From: Methylophilus methylotrophus DSM 46235 = ATCC 53528
GTDB taxonomy: Bacteria; Pseudomonadota; Gammaproteobacteria; Burkholderiales; Methylophilaceae
Reading direction: 5' to 3'
Length of the DNA: 64,000 nucleotides
NCBI RefSeq assembly: GCF_000378225.1
Contig: NZ_KB905141.1
Location: 1,193,326 to 1,257,325 of the forward strand
Part shown: positions 49,784-59,805 of the stretch, piece by piece
Position numbering within the stretch: the stretch's first letter is position 1
Layout of the letters: every line of letters starts with the position of its first letter
The notes under the pieces: generated by a model
Told to the model about the DNA's origin: nothing
The model's input: only the letters and a program-made list of their open reading frames with translations
Database searches by the model: none
Program-made: the position numbers and the translations under genes

Positions 49784-50329
49784 ATGAAAAAAATTCTCGG
49801 CATTATTGCCGTTTCCTTATTGCCATTAATTCCACTGACCGCTGGCGCACACGGCGCGGCTGCCTTACGTTTTGAAAAAACCGTGACCATCAAGGCTGCT
49901 CCGGCAAAAGTCTGGGCATTGTTAAAAGACTTCGGCAATGTGCAAGCCTGGCACGCAGGCGTTGAGTCCACCACCATTGAACAGAAAAAAGATGAAAACG
50001 GTGACGACGCAACTTACCGCACAGTCAAACTGAAAAATGGCGGCGTGATGTACGAAAAACTGCGTTCAGCCGATGACGCAGGCATGCGCTTGAAATATGA
50101 GTACATCCTGGAAAAAAGCACACTGCAACTGGCTAACTTTTACCCAACCATCACCGTGACTGGTAGCGGCAATGAATCTGTGGTGACTGTCAAAGGCAGC
50201 TATACCCGCGCCGACTCTTCCAATATTCCAAAACCGGAGCAGAACGATGATGCAGCCACTAAAGCCATCAACGAATTCTTTGATCCAGGCCTGGAAAGCC
50301 TGAAAAAGGTCGCCGAATCGGGAAAGTAA
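49784..50329 (+). CDS. MxaD-like periplasmic SRPBCC protein
   Basis: The 181-residue protein has a signal peptide ending near TAGAHG and an SRPBCC (START-like) fold with FEKTVTIKAAPAKVWALLKDFGNVQAWHAGV, LKNGGVMYEKL and a C-terminal AATKAINEFFDPGLESL. This order closely resembles MxaD, a periplasmic protein encoded with methanol dehydrogenase genes that helps electron transfer from the dehydrogenase to its cytochrome c. No mxaF or xoxF is in the window, so the link to methanol oxidation is by similarity. AGGAGAAAT precedes the ATG. A terminator follows. Confidence 0.82.
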   Translation: MKKILGIIAVSLLPLIPLTAGAHGAAALRFEKTVTIKAAPAKVWALLKDFGNVQAWHAGVESTTIEQKKDENGDDATYRTVKLKNGGVMYEKLRSADDAGMRLKYEYILEKSTLQLANFYPTITVTGSGNESVVTVKGSYTRADSSNIPKPEQNDDAATKAINEFFDPGLESLKKVAESGK

Positions 50330-50466
50330 TTAACCAGGGTTCTGGAAAAAAATCGCAAGGCAACAGTAAACCCTGGTGGAAATTCTGGTAAGTCTTACGT
50401 TGTAAACAACATTGTTTTTTGCAAATGCAGTTTTTGGCCAAAAGCTGAAAATTGGCACTCAATGAA

Positions 50467-50495
50467 GGGATTGTGTACCACACAGTCCCTTTTTT
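50467..50495 (+). terminator. Rho-independent terminator in the MxaD-pilin gap
   Basis: Stem GGGATTGTGT / ACACAGTCCC (50467-50476 with 50480-50489) with one G-T pair, followed by TTTTTT. A second inverted repeat, ACCAGGGTT at 50332-50340 with AACCCTGGT, lies just after the MxaD-like stop. The remaining 454-base gap is occupied by the pilin promoter region. Confidence 0.8.
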
Positions 50496-50684
50496 GCATT
50501 CTGCCAATCGCTACCTGACAAAAAACATCACTTCTAATTGCCAAAGATTGGCGAAGGTTGTCACTTTACGTCATCTGCAACCTAATTAACCTAACCCACC
50601 AAGCGCATATTTAAATCGAAGAATTAAGCGAAAAAAACCACTTAATTCATATTTTTCAATGAGTTATAGTCATAAAATCCTAGC

Positions 50685-50700
50685 TGGCACACCTGTTGCT
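50685..50700 (+). promoter_or_regulatory. Sigma-54 promoter of the pilin genes
   Basis: TGGCAC (50685-50690), five bases, then TTGCT (50696-50700): a match to the -24/-12 consensus TGGCAC-N5-TTGCW, located 84 bases before the first pilin start. Pilin promoters in Pseudomonas and relatives use sigma-54 with PilR; PilR control here is inferred. Confidence 0.8.
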
Positions 50701-50783
50701 TTAGGGTTTAGCGAACACTGTTGGAAAAGCAGTGAATGAAACAGAAGACTTTGACTTTAAACTTGACTCAAAAGGAAATTATG

Positions 50784-51110
50784 ATGAAAAAACACGTACA
50801 ACAAGGCTTTACCCTGATTGAATTGATGATCGTGGTCGCCATTATTGGTATTTTGGCTTCTGTGGCTATTCCGGCATATCAGGATTACACCCGCGATGCA
50901 GCAGACAATGCTTGTGCAGTGCAAACTAAGGGCTTCACAAATAATTATGTATTAGCACAACAAACTGCTAGAACATTGCCAACAAGCACTCCTGGCGCAT
51001 GCCGAGCTGCAGCAACCATCAGCGCAACTGAAATTTCGGCTCAGGCCAAAGAACCTGGTAGCAAAACCACCACATGCGTACTTGCAACTGGTGTTTGCAC
51101 ATCCGCATAA
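50784..51110 (+). CDS. Type IV pilin-like major subunit, copy 1
   Basis: Prepilin of 108 residues. The leader MKKHVQQG is cut before [28 protein letters not shown], the standard class III signal with Glu at +5. The globular part is short (about 75 residues) with four cysteines (NACAV, GACRA, TTTCV, GVCTS), so up to two disulfides, and the shared tail GSKTTTCxLATxVC. I take the ATG at 50784, seven bases after AAGGA; ATG 50781 is also possible. It is behind a sigma-54 promoter and ahead of a paralogous pilin. Confidence 0.9.
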   Translation: MKKHVQQGFTLIELMIVVAIIGILASVAIPAYQDYTRDAADNACAVQTKGFTNNYVLAQQTARTLPTSTPGACRAAATISATEISAQAKEPGSKTTTCVLATGVCTSA

Positions 51111-51121
51111 TTGATCCCAAC

Positions 51122-51156
51122 GCCTTAAATGCCCAGTCAGGCATTTAAGGCTTATT
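51122..51156 (+). terminator. Hairpin between the two pilin genes
   Basis: Perfect 12-bp stem GCCTTAAATGCC / GGCATTTAAGGC (51122-51133 with 51140-51151) with a 6-base loop followed by TTATT. It could make copy 1 the more abundant transcript. Confidence 0.75.
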
Positions 51157-51183
51157 CTAAAGCCATAGACCTTTGTAAGGAAT

Positions 51184-51507
51184 ATGCAATTGAAAATGAA
51201 CCAACAAGGCTTTACTCTTATTGAGCTAATGCTTGTAGTTGGAATCATTGGCGTCCTTACCTCAATTGCGATTCCTGCATATCAAGACTACGCGAAGGAC
51301 GCTGCGGATAATTCGTGCGCAATGCAAACCAAAGAGTTCACTAACAACTATATTCTGGCAGATAAAACCGGAAGATCCCTTCCAGTAAGCAGCAGTGGAG
51401 CATGTGATACTCCAGCAGTCATTACATCAACAACCATTTCAGCAACTGCAAAATCTCCTGGTTCCAAAACCACGACCTGCATTCTCGCTACCGCAGTTTG
51501 TTCCTAA
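51184..51507 (+). CDS. Type IV pilin-like subunit, copy 2
   Basis: Prepilin of 107 residues with leader MQLKMNQQG and the mature start [28 protein letters not shown]. It is clearly paralogous to copy 1: same length, four cysteines in the same places (NSCAM, GACDT, TTTCI, AVCS) and the same C-terminal pattern. AAGGA sits two bases before the ATG at 51184; the ATG at 51196 would give an even shorter leader. No pilus assembly genes are in the window. Confidence 0.88.
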   Translation: MQLKMNQQGFTLIELMLVVGIIGVLTSIAIPAYQDYAKDAADNSCAMQTKEFTNNYILADKTGRSLPVSSSGACDTPAVITSTTISATAKSPGSKTTTCILATAVCS

Positions 51508-51600
51508 GCTTCAACCTAATGAAGGTTGGATTAATTTATCCATTCAACGCACACACTCATTACAATTCAATTTCTTCATTGTGTGAGATGAGAAATACTA

Positions 51601-52263
51601 ATGGGCATCCCTATAATTGAAATTAATATTGATAAAAACCCTTTAGCAAGCATCATCTGGATGCACGGCTTAGGCGCCGACGGTCACGATTTTGAGCCAG
51701 TGGTGGAAATGCTCAATCTGCCCCATATAAAATTTATCCTGCCACACGCGCCTTATCGTCCTGTCACACTAAACAACGGTTACGAGATGCGTGCCTGGTA
51801 TGACATTTTTGGGCTACAGCCTGATAGCCCACAAGATGAAGCTGGCATCAACCACATGCAGGTGACAATTAACGCCATGATTGAAGCTGAGATTGCGCGA
51901 GGTATTCCTGCACAACGCATTTTACTGGCAGGTTTCTCACAAGGTGGCGCCATGGCTCTGCACACCGCAACGCGTTTTGACCAACCTTTGGCGGGCGTAT
52001 TAGCACTATCCACTTATTTGCCATTAAAAAATCAACTTAAAGAGAAGCAACACCCCGCCAATAAACACTTACCAATCTGGATGGCGCATGGACGGCATGA
52101 CAGCGTGATCACGCTCAGCACCGCACAATCATCCAAACAGACGCTGGAAGCGGCTGGTTATGAGGTTGAATGGCACGAATATGAAATGCCGCACAGCGTT
52201 TGTGAAGAAGAGATCAACGATATACGCGACTTTCTGCTGCGCGTGTTACCCGCCCAGGCCTAG
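51601..52263 (+). CDS. Alpha/beta hydrolase, carboxylesterase/phospholipase family
   Basis: The 220-residue protein resembles the carboxylesterase/acyl-protein thioesterase group (PF02230). It shows WMHGLGADGHDF near residues 20-30 (oxyanion region), nucleophile motif GFSQGGAMAL (about 105-114), an aspartate in HGRHDSVI and the histidine in EMPHSVCEEE. Likely a cytoplasmic serine esterase; natural substrate unknown. It lies about 90 bases after copy 2 of the pilin and before xseB. Confidence 0.88.
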   Translation: MGIPIIEINIDKNPLASIIWMHGLGADGHDFEPVVEMLNLPHIKFILPHAPYRPVTLNNGYEMRAWYDIFGLQPDSPQDEAGINHMQVTINAMIEAEIARGIPAQRILLAGFSQGGAMALHTATRFDQPLAGVLALSTYLPLKNQLKEKQHPANKHLPIWMAHGRHDSVITLSTAQSSKQTLEAAGYEVEWHEYEMPHSVCEEEINDIRDFLLRVLPAQA

Positions 52264-52336
52264 TCACGCTTGAGAATAATCCCGCAAGACTGGGGAGTTT
52301 TGTTAAAATAGCTGGCGTTTTTACAGGCTAATTTTC

Positions 52337-52582
52337 ATGAGCGCTTCCAAGACCTCACCATCTGCGGTGAATGATCAACAAACCTTTGCCGAAAGACTCG
52401 CTGCATTGGATACCATTGTAAAAAACATGGAGTCAGGCGAGTTGCCGCTGGAAGCTGCGTTAAACGCCTATACGGAAGGCATGCAGTTGCTGCAAGCCTG
52501 CCAGGAGTCACTACAGCAAGCCGAACAGACGGTCATGATATTGAATCAGCAGCAACAACTCACTCCTTTCGAACCGAATTAA
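52337..52582 (+). CDS. xseB: Exodeoxyribonuclease VII small subunit
   Basis: The 81-residue protein has the XseB core FAERLAALDTIVKNMESGELPLEAALNAYTEGMQLLQACQ, in pieces FAERLAAL, MESGELPLE and YTEGMQLL. It works with XseA (not in the window) to degrade single-stranded DNA. It starts the xseB-ispA-dxs-folE2 run usual in betaproteobacteria. Confidence 0.95.
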   Translation: MSASKTSPSAVNDQQTFAERLAALDTIVKNMESGELPLEAALNAYTEGMQLLQACQESLQQAEQTVMILNQQQQLTPFEPN

Positions 52583-52608
52583 AGCACGCCCTCTTTCGCC
52601 TTTTATTC

Positions 52609-53499
52609 ATGACTAACCCGGCTTTTGTTTTTGATCATTGGGCAGCGGCACATCAACAGCATGTGGAGCAGGTACTTGCACGAATCGTACCAGACGAGCA
52701 AGCATTGCCGGAACGTTTGCACCAGGCGATGCGCTACGCGGTCCTAGGCGGTGGAAAGCGTGTTCGGGCATTACTGACTTATGCAGGGGCAGAGCTGGCA
52801 GGGACATCAAGGATGGCGGCTGACGCAAGCGCTGCCGCGGTAGAGTTGATTCATGCTTTTTCATTAGTGCATGATGATATGCCCTGTATGGATGATGACG
52901 ATTTACGACGTGGTAAGCCAAGCTGTCACAAGCAGTATGATGATGCCACAGCACTTTTGGTCGGGGACGCACTGCAAAGCTTGGCTTTTGAATGCATTGC
53001 CGAAACACAGGCACCACAAGCGCTCAAACAAGTGCAAGTGCTGGCTCAGGCAACCGGCTCAAGGGGTATGTGCGGCGGACAAAGCATTGACTTGCAAAGT
53101 ACGGGCAAGCGGCTCTCACGTCGCGAACTTGAAACTATGCATCAGTATAAAACCGGGGCACTGATACGGGCCGCTACACTACTTGGTGCTTACGCAGCAC
53201 CTCAAACGCCTCCAGCATTGATACATGCTCTAGAGCATTACAGCCAGCATATGGGCTTGGCGTTTCAAGTGGTTGATGACATCCTGGATGCGACGGCAGA
53301 TACGCAAACGCTGGGAAAAACCGCGGGCAAAGATGCGTTACAGGAAAAGTCGACTTACGTTAGCCTGCTCGGTTTAGAGGAAGCCAAAGTACTGGTGAAC
53401 ACCTTGTACGAGCAAACCATGCAATTGCTGTCCGGCTTTAACTGCAAAGCCGACCCACTGAGAGGCATTGCCAAATTCATTTGTGAGCGCCCATTCTAA
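52609..53499 (+). CDS. ispA: Farnesyl diphosphate synthase
   Basis: Polyprenyl synthase making C15 farnesyl diphosphate. The 296-residue protein has the first aspartate-rich motif [14 protein letters not shown] (about 85-98), [10 protein letters not shown] near 46, a conserved [12 protein letters not shown], and the second aspartate motif [11 protein letters not shown]. Length is normal. The dxs start codon lies two bases after its stop. Confidence 0.95.
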   Translation: MTNPAFVFDHWAAAHQQHVEQVLARIVPDEQALPERLHQAMRYAVLGGGKRVRALLTYAGAELAGTSRMAADASAAAVELIHAFSLVHDDMPCMDDDDLRRGKPSCHKQYDDATALLVGDALQSLAFECIAETQAPQALKQVQVLAQATGSRGMCGGQSIDLQSTGKRLSRRELETMHQYKTGALIRAATLLGAYAAPQTPPALIHALEHYSQHMGLAFQVVDDILDATADTQTLGKTAGKDALQEKSTYVSLLGLEEAKVLVNTLYEQTMQLLSGFNCKADPLRGIAKFICERPF

Positions 53500-53501
53500 T
53501 C

Positions 53502-55346
53502 ATGACATCGCTGCTGTCCCGTATACATTCGCCCACAGATTTACGCAAACTTGAGCGCGCTCAACTCAAAGTGCTGGCAGCTGAGTTACGCGCTTTCTTG
53601 ATTCACAGTGTGTCACAAACTGGTGGGCATTTATCTTCCAACCTGGGAGTGGTGGAGCTCACCATTGCCTTACACTACATTTACAACACGCCGGATGACC
53701 GTTTGGTGTGGGATGTCGGCCATCAAACCTATCCGCATAAAATCCTGACTGGCCGCCGTGAAGCCATGGCTAATTTGCGTAAAGCAGGCGGCATTGCCGG
53801 ATTCCCCAAACGTGATGAAAGTGAATTTGATACTTTTGGCACGGGCCACTCGAGCACGTCGATTTCCGCAGCGTTAGGCATGGCAGTCGCAGCCAAAGCA
53901 CAAGGTTCTCACCGCCGCAGTGTTGCCATCATTGGTGATGGGGCAATGACAGCGGGCATGGCATTCGAGGCATTGAATAATGCGGGTGATATGGATACCA
54001 ACATTTTGGTCATCCTCAATGACAACGACATGAGCATCTCCAACAATGTGGGCGCGCTCAATAATTACCTGGCGCGCCTGATGTCTGGCAAGCTGTATGA
54101 CAGCGTGCGCCGCAGTGGTAAAAAAGTGCTGGATATCATTCCACCAGTGAAAGAGTTTGCCCGCCGCGCCGAAGAACATGCCAAGGGCATGGTCACGCCA
54201 GGCACGCTGTTCGAAGAGTTCGGGTTTAATTACATCGGCCCGATTGATGGGCATGACATTGATACGCTGGTAGATACCTTGAGCAATATCCGCCAGTTGC
54301 AAGGCCCGCAATTCCTGCATGTGGTCACGCAGAAAGGCAAAGGCTACAGCCCGGCAGAAGATAACCCGAATAAGTACCATGGTGTCAGCAAGTTTGACCC
54401 GCAAAATGGCCACAGCCTGAGCCATAGTGAGCGCCCGACATACACACAGATTTTTGGTGACTGGCTGGTAGATATGGCCGCGGCGGATGAGAAACTGGTA
54501 GGGATCACCCCTGCCATGTGTGATGGCTCCGGCCTCAACCGTTTTGCCGAGGCCTATCCGCAACGTTATTTTGACGTTGGCATTGCCGAACAACACGCAT
54601 TGACCTTTGCCGCGGGCATGGCCTGTGATGGTCTCAAGCCTGTCGTGGCCATTTACTCCACCTTTTTGCAACGCGCTTATGACCAGTTGATTCATGATAT
54701 TGCCTTGCAGAAGCTGGATGTGTTGCTGGCGGTAGACCGTGCAGGGCTGGTTGGCGCAGATGGTCCTACCCATGCCGGTAGTTTTGACCTGAGCTTTATG
54801 CGTTGCATCCCCAACATTGTGATCATGGCGCCTAGCGACGAAAATGAATGTCGCCAGATGCTGACCACGGGCTATCACTATCCAGGCACTGCAGCTGTGC
54901 GCTACCCACGTGGAAGCGGCATCGGTGCCGCTGTTACCCCAACGCTGGAGACCCTGGAAATCGGCAAAGCCGAACTCAAGCGCCAAGGTAAAAAAGTGGC
55001 GATATTAACCTTTGGCAGCATGCTGCAACCAGCACTACAAGCGGCAGAATCCGTGGACGCGACGGTAGTGAATATGCGTTTCATCAAACCGCTTGATGAG
55101 TCCATGGTACTGGAAATGGCACGCACGCATGACTACCTACTCACAGTAGAAGAAAATGCCATTATGGGTGGCGCAGGGTCCGCAGTGATGGAGTGCCTGC
55201 AAGCGCACTGCATTACTAAACCGTTGCGTTGCTTAGGGTTACCAGATCAATTTATCGAACATGGCAACCATGAAACTATGCTGGCTGAATGCGGTCTAGA
55301 TAGAGCTGGCATTTGCACAGCTATTGAGAAATTAATTTCCGAGTAG
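53502..55346 (+). CDS. dxs: 1-deoxy-D-xylulose-5-phosphate synthase
   Basis: First enzyme of the MEP isoprenoid pathway: joins pyruvate and glyceraldehyde 3-phosphate using thiamine diphosphate. The 614-residue protein shows [19 protein letters not shown], the TPP motif [17 protein letters not shown] followed by LNDNDMSIS, the central [19 protein letters not shown] and the C-terminal [15 protein letters not shown] long reading frame on the opposite strand is a codon-bias shadow. It is coupled to ispA. Confidence 0.97.
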   Translation: MTSLLSRIHSPTDLRKLERAQLKVLAAELRAFLIHSVSQTGGHLSSNLGVVELTIALHYIYNTPDDRLVWDVGHQTYPHKILTGRREAMANLRKAGGIAGFPKRDESEFDTFGTGHSSTSISAALGMAVAAKAQGSHRRSVAIIGDGAMTAGMAFEALNNAGDMDTNILVILNDNDMSISNNVGALNNYLARLMSGKLYDSVRRSGKKVLDIIPPVKEFARRAEEHAKGMVTPGTLFEEFGFNYIGPIDGHDIDTLVDTLSNIRQLQGPQFLHVVTQKGKGYSPAEDNPNKYHGVSKFDPQNGHSLSHSERPTYTQIFGDWLVDMAAADEKLVGITPAMCDGSGLNRFAEAYPQRYFDVGIAEQHALTFAAGMACDGLKPVVAIYSTFLQRAYDQLIHDIALQKLDVLLAVDRAGLVGADGPTHAGSFDLSFMRCIPNIVIMAPSDENECRQMLTTGYHYPGTAAVRYPRGSGIGAAVTPTLETLEIGKAELKRQGKKVAILTFGSMLQPALQAAESVDATVVNMRFIKPLDESMVLEMARTHDYLLTVEENAIMGGAGSAVMECLQAHCITKPLRCLGLPDQFIEHGNHETMLAECGLDRAGICTAIEKLISE

Positions 55347-55396
55347 TAAACTCAACTATTAATCAACAGGCGGGCACTCCCGCTATGGAACACCTG

Positions 55397-56203
55397 ATGA
55401 ACCAACCCGTTATTCCTACGATGATTGAAGACGTACAAAATACACCTGATGTGCGCCAATTGGACATTAATAAAGTAGGCATCAAGTCTATTCGTCATCC
55501 AGTCATCGTGAAAGACAAAACCGGCGGTGAACAACATACCGTGGCGGTATTTGATATGTATGTGCATTTACCGCACAACTTCAAAGGGACGCATATGTCG
55601 CGCTTTGTTGAGATTCTCAACATGAACGAGCACGCCATCTCGATTGATTCTTTTGAAACCATTTTGCGCCAAATGGTGGAGCGCCTGGAAGCCGAATCCG
55701 GCTACATCGAAATGCGCTTTCCTTACTTCATTAACAAGGCCGCGCCTGTTTCTGGTGTGAAAAGTCTGCTCGACTACGAAGTCACTTTTATTGGTGAAAT
55801 CAAGAACGGTCAGTTCGAGATTACCGTTAAAGTAATGGTGCCAGTGACCAGTTTGTGCCCATGTAGCAAAAAGATTTCAGATTACGGCGCTCACAACCAG
55901 CGCTCCCATGTCACTGTGACAGCCCTGCTCAATGAGTTTATGTGGCTGGAAGACCTGGTTACGCTGATTGAGGAACAGGCTTCTTGCCAGCTGTATGGAC
56001 TGCTAAAACGCCCGGATGAGAAGTATGTGACAGAACGCGCCTATGACAATCCAAAATTTGTGGAAGACATGGTGCGCGACGTCGCTGCACAATTGAACGC
56101 TGAAAAGCGCATCGTCAAATATGTGGTTGAGTCAGAGAACTTCGAGTCTATTCATAACCACAGCGCATACGCTTTGATTGAGCGCGATAAGCGCGTCAAC
56201 TAA
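55397..56203 (+). CDS. folE2: GTP cyclohydrolase FolE2 (type IB)
   Basis: Makes 7,8-dihydroneopterin triphosphate for folate and tetrahydromethanopterin-type cofactors; the IB enzyme can use metals other than zinc. From the ATG at 55397 (GGA eight bases upstream) it is 268 residues beginning [15 protein letters not shown], typical of FolE2; ATG 55385 would add four residues. The catalytic cysteine lies in [12 protein letters not shown], with [13 protein letters not shown] and a C-terminal [11 protein letters not shown]. No FolE1 is in the window. Confidence 0.94.
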   Translation: MNQPVIPTMIEDVQNTPDVRQLDINKVGIKSIRHPVIVKDKTGGEQHTVAVFDMYVHLPHNFKGTHMSRFVEILNMNEHAISIDSFETILRQMVERLEAESGYIEMRFPYFINKAAPVSGVKSLLDYEVTFIGEIKNGQFEITVKVMVPVTSLCPCSKKISDYGAHNQRSHVTVTALLNEFMWLEDLVTLIEEQASCQLYGLLKRPDEKYVTERAYDNPKFVEDMVRDVAAQLNAEKRIVKYVVESENFESIHNHSAYALIERDKRVN

Positions 56204-56218
56204 TCAAGTCGTATCTCA

Positions 56219-56244
56219 AAAACAGCCCTTTCACGGGCTGTTTT
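56219..56244. terminator. Bidirectional terminator between folE2 and the MFS gene
   Basis: Stem AAAACAGCCC / GGGCTGTTTT (56219-56228 with 56235-56244) with a 6-base loop, followed by T on the plus strand and by T on the minus strand. Confidence 0.9.
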
Positions 56245-56265
56245 TATTTCTACAGTATCTCGTCG

Positions 56266-57438
56266 CTAATGACTAAACATGCCCTTGCGGGCGTAGGGCT
56301 GCGATAAATGTAATCCTAAAGTGACAATAATGGCACCCAGCAGCGGAAATAAAGCCGCTAAAGTAAAAGTCATTTGTCCGCCCAGATACTGCAAGGCAAA
56401 GCCGCCTAGTAGTCCGCCTAAGGCACCACCCACACCATACGCGACACTGTTATAAATAGCCTGCCCCTTGGCTTGATGCCGACCATTAAAGTATTGCGTG
56501 ACTACCTCGACCGAAGCGGCATGGAAGCTGCCAAACGTGAACGCATGCATGGTCTGCGCCAGCAACAGCAGCACTAACTGGTCTGGCACCAGGCCCATCA
56601 TGGCAAAACGGACAACCCCTATCATCAGGCTGGCCAGTAAAATGGTTTTCAGTTTAAAGCGTGCCATGATCCATGGCATCTTCACGAAAATGCCAATCTC
56701 GCAAATCACGCCCAGCGACCACAGCCAGCCTATCATGCCTTTGCTATACCCATGCTCTGCCAGATAAATCGAGTAGAAGTTGTACATGAGGCCATGCGCC
56801 GTCACCATCATGGCGCAACCGATAAGAAGTGACATCACTGTAGGTTGTTTAAGAATTTGCCAGATTGAAAAATCGTCATGGGCATGCGGCGGCACATGGG
56901 CTTCCGGCAGCTTCCAGGTCAGTGCAAACAAGGTACATTGCACCAGCAGGATAAACCAGAGCAGGCTGCCAATGCCAAACCAGTCGGTCAAATAACCCAA
57001 CAGCACCGAAGCCACGATAAAGCCCCATGAACCCCATAACCGGATTTTGCTGTAATGGCCATTAGTGCTTGCCAGATGCGCCAGCACCAAGGATTCAGAC
57101 AAAGGCAGGGTTGAACTGGTAAACAAACTTAGAGCCACCATCACGATAAACATGGTGGTGAAATCATGCGCCCAGAAAATGGCTATGAACCCCAGTAGCC
57201 CCAAAAAGGCGGTCATGCGTATCCAGCGCACGCGCTGCCGTGTATGGTCCGCCAACCAGCCCCAAAGGTTAGGCGCGATAATGCGGCTCAACTGGAACAG
57301 TGACATCAGGATGCCAATATCGGCCGGGGAAAAAGATTCTGCCGTCAGGTATAGCCCCCAGTAAGGGACAAACGCACCGACAAAGAAATAGTAAATAAAA
57401 TAGAAACGCGAGAGGTTAAAGTGTAAGGCGTGACTCAT
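56266..57438 (-). CDS. MFS transporter (MFS_1-like / HcaT-type)
   Basis: The 390-residue membrane protein has about twelve helices. The start LHFNLSRFYFIYYFFVGAFVPYWGLYL and the pieces LWGWLADHTRQRVRW and KIRLWGSWGFIVAS match the HcaT/LacY-like MFS group, where members move phenylpropionate, nucleosides or sugars. Substrate unknown. It starts 58 bases... upstream of it aroC ends its minus-strand frame at 57496, so the two genes run in one direction and may share a transcript. Confidence 0.87.
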   Translation of the reverse strand: MSHALHFNLSRFYFIYYFFVGAFVPYWGLYLTAESFSPADIGILMSLFQLSRIIAPNLWGWLADHTRQRVRWIRMTAFLGLLGFIAIFWAHDFTTMFIVMVALSLFTSSTLPLSESLVLAHLASTNGHYSKIRLWGSWGFIVASVLLGYLTDWFGIGSLLWFILLVQCTLFALTWKLPEAHVPPHAHDDFSIWQILKQPTVMSLLIGCAMMVTAHGLMYNFYSIYLAEHGYSKGMIGWLWSLGVICEIGIFVKMPWIMARFKLKTILLASLMIGVVRFAMMGLVPDQLVLLLLAQTMHAFTFGSFHAASVEVVTQYFNGRHQAKGQAIYNSVAYGVGGALGGLLGGFALQYLGGQMTFTLAALFPLLGAIIVTLGLHLSQPYARKGMFSH

Positions 57439-57495
57439 GACATACTCGCGTTTGGATGGATATTGCTCAGGCCCCTGGCTCGAGCGGAGGTAACC

Positions 57496-58587
57496 TTACA
57501 ATTTTGGAACGCTGGTATGCACGTCTGCATTCTGACCACGGTGGCGCAGGGCATGATCCATCAACACCAGTGCCAGCATTGCTTCTACGATCGGTGTCGC
57601 ACGTATGCCTACGCATGGATCATGACGGCCTGTGGTTTGCATCATGACCGCATCACCGGCCTGATTGATGGAGTGGCGCTGTTGCGGGATGCTCGAAGTG
57701 GGCTTGAACGCGACATTGACCACAATATCTTGACCGGTGGAGATGCCGCCCAGCACACCACCAGCGTGATTGGTGGCGAAGCCCTCTGGCGTAAGTTCAT
57801 CACTGTGGACACTGCCACGCTGTGCGACTGAATCAAACCCCGCACCGATTTCAACGCCTTTGACGGCGTTGATGCCCATCATGGCATGGGCAATATCGGC
57901 ATCCAGCCGGTCAAATACAGGTTCTCCAAGGCCTACAGGGACTTTTTCAGCGACCACAGTAATTTGCGCGCCCACTGAGTCACGCTCACTACGGATCTGG
58001 TCCATATAGGCTTCCAGTTGCGGCAGGATTTCGACATTGGGTGAGAAGAAAGCATTGCCCTCTTGTGACACTGCCTCCCAGCTCACGAATGGGATCTCGA
58101 TCTCACCAATCTGGCTGAGATAACCACGAATCTGGATGCCGTATTTTTCCTTGAGCCACTTCTTGGCGATGGCACCTGCGGCCACGCGTACTGCGGTTTC
58201 ACGTGCGCTGGAACGGCCACCGCCACGATAATCACGGATACCGTATTTCTGGCTGTAGGTATAGTCAGCATGTCCAGGACGGAAAGTATCCATGATCTTG
58301 CTGTAATCCTGCGAGCGCTGATCGGTGTTGCGGATCAGCAAGCCTATCGGGGTACCGGTAGTTTTACCCTCAAATACCCCAGAGAGGATTTCAACCTCAT
58401 CGGCTTCATTACGTTGTGTCACATGACGAGAAGTTCCCGGTTTACGGCGGTCAAGATCCACTTGCAAATCGGCTGCACTAAGCTCGAGTCCTGGAGGGCA
58501 CCCATCCACAATACCGCCAATGCCAGGGCCATGTGACTCCCCAAATGAAGTCAAGGTAAACAAGGTGCCGATGGTATTGCCAGACAT
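57496..58587 (-). CDS. aroC: Chorismate synthase
   Basis: Last step of the shikimate pathway; needs reduced FMN. The 363-residue protein has the signatures [18 protein letters not shown] (residues about 13-30), [20 protein letters not shown] and [16 protein letters not shown], and ends with [14 protein letters not shown]. Length and residues are normal. The MFS gene follows 57 bases downstream. Confidence 0.97.
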   Translation of the reverse strand: MSGNTIGTLFTLTSFGESHGPGIGGIVDGCPPGLELSAADLQVDLDRRKPGTSRHVTQRNEADEVEILSGVFEGKTTGTPIGLLIRNTDQRSQDYSKIMDTFRPGHADYTYSQKYGIRDYRGGGRSSARETAVRVAAGAIAKKWLKEKYGIQIRGYLSQIGEIEIPFVSWEAVSQEGNAFFSPNVEILPQLEAYMDQIRSERDSVGAQITVVAEKVPVGLGEPVFDRLDADIAHAMMGINAVKGVEIGAGFDSVAQRGSVHSDELTPEGFATNHAGGVLGGISTGQDIVVNVAFKPTSSIPQQRHSINQAGDAVMMQTTGRHDPCVGIRATPIVEAMLALVLMDHALRHRGQNADVHTSVPKL

Positions 58588-58719
58588 GCGATTTTCCTAC
58601 TGAATAATTTTCTTTATTTTAGCATAGACTGCCGCCACACCCGCCGCAGGTTGATTTCCAGGCCGTGAACGCTTATGCTGGGCCAGCAATAGGCACTGGT
58701 AATTTGATTTGGAATAACG

Positions 58720-59805
58720 ATGGCTAAACGCAGACACCGCAAACATAAACTTCTAGGCACCAACAGCCCGACACTGGCAGAAACACCTAAAGGCACACCG
58801 TTACCAAACGCCTGTATCCATAAAATTTGCTATAACGCACAAGATATCCTGTCACAACAACTCACCATGCAGGATATCGAGCATTGGCAACCACCTGCTG
58901 GCCACGTGGCCTGGATCAATGTCCATGGCGTACTCGACATTCCGGTCCTGCAAGCGGTCGCCCGGCGCTTCAAGCTGCATCCACTGGTGCTGGATGATAT
59001 TTTAAATACTGAGCAACGCCCCAAACTGGATACCTACACCGATTACCTGTTTCTGGAAACCCGTTTGTTTTACTATGAGGCAGGCAGTATGAGTGTCAGC
59101 TCAGAACAAATCAGCATGGCTTTAGGACGTGAGTGGCTGCTTACTTTCCAGGAAAGACCTTCTGGCAGCTTCGAGCCTGTGCGGGAGCGGCTACGCCAGG
59201 GCCAGGCCTTATTGCGTCAAAGCGGTTCAGATTATTTATGCTACGCCTTGCTGGACAGCCTGATGGAACGTTACTTCCAGGTACTGGAAGCGATCAACGA
59301 CGATGCCGAACAGCTCGAAAATCACCTGCTAGATCGCCCCAGTCCGGAAGACCTGCAGAACATCCACCGCCTGAAACATGTGACCATACAGTTACGCCGT
59401 GCTGTGTGGCCTTTGCGTGAAGTGCTCAATAGCCTGATCCGCAATGAACACGGTTTTTTCAGCCCGCAAACCTTGCCCTACCTGCGCGACTTGTATGACC
59501 ACACCGTGCATTTCACGGAATCGCTGGAAGCCATCCGGGACACCTTGAGTGGCCTGATGGATATTTACATGACCAGCCTCAGCCAGCGCGTGAATCTGGA
59601 AGTACGCGCACTCACTGTTGTCGCCATGCTGTTTATGCCGGCGACACTGATTGCGGGTATTTTTGGGATGAACTTTGAACAGATGCCGTGGTTAAAAGAC
59701 CCTCAAGGTTTTTGGTGGGCGATATTGATAATGCTGCTGATTGCCCTGGCGATGTTACTGGTGTTCTGGCGGCGGCAATGGCTGAGTAGCAGACGTGAAA
59801 CCTAG
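58720..59805 (+). CDS. corA: CorA magnesium/cobalt transporter
   Basis: The 361-residue protein has a soluble N-domain (about 1-250), a long stalk helix and two C-terminal helices with the ion-selectivity loop GIFGMNFEQMPWL, the GMN signature. It has an unusually basic N-terminus (MAKRRHRKHKLLG). The final residues SSRRET end at the TAG of 59803-59805. The G of this stop is the first base of the MITE-like element, so its insertion probably fixed the present C-terminus. Confidence 0.94.
   Translation: MAKRRHRKHKLLGTNSPTLAETPKGTPLPNACIHKICYNAQDILSQQLTMQDIEHWQPPAGHVAWINVHGVLDIPVLQAVARRFKLHPLVLDDILNTEQRPKLDTYTDYLFLETRLFYYEAGSMSVSSEQISMALGREWLLTFQERPSGSFEPVRERLRQGQALLRQSGSDYLCYALLDSLMERYFQVLEAINDDAEQLENHLLDRPSPEDLQNIHRLKHVTIQLRRAVWPLREVLNSLIRNEHGFFSPQTLPYLRDLYDHTVHFTESLEAIRDTLSGLMDIYMTSLSQRVNLEVRALTVVAMLFMPATLIAGIFGMNFEQMPWLKDPQGFWWAILIMLLIALAMLLVFWRRQWLSSRRET

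Noticed and set aside
53874-54986. 370-residue open frame on the minus strand opposite dxs
   Set aside because: It is exactly antisense to a conserved gene and its composition (rich in His, Arg, Ile) reflects the codon bias of dxs; no start signal is present.
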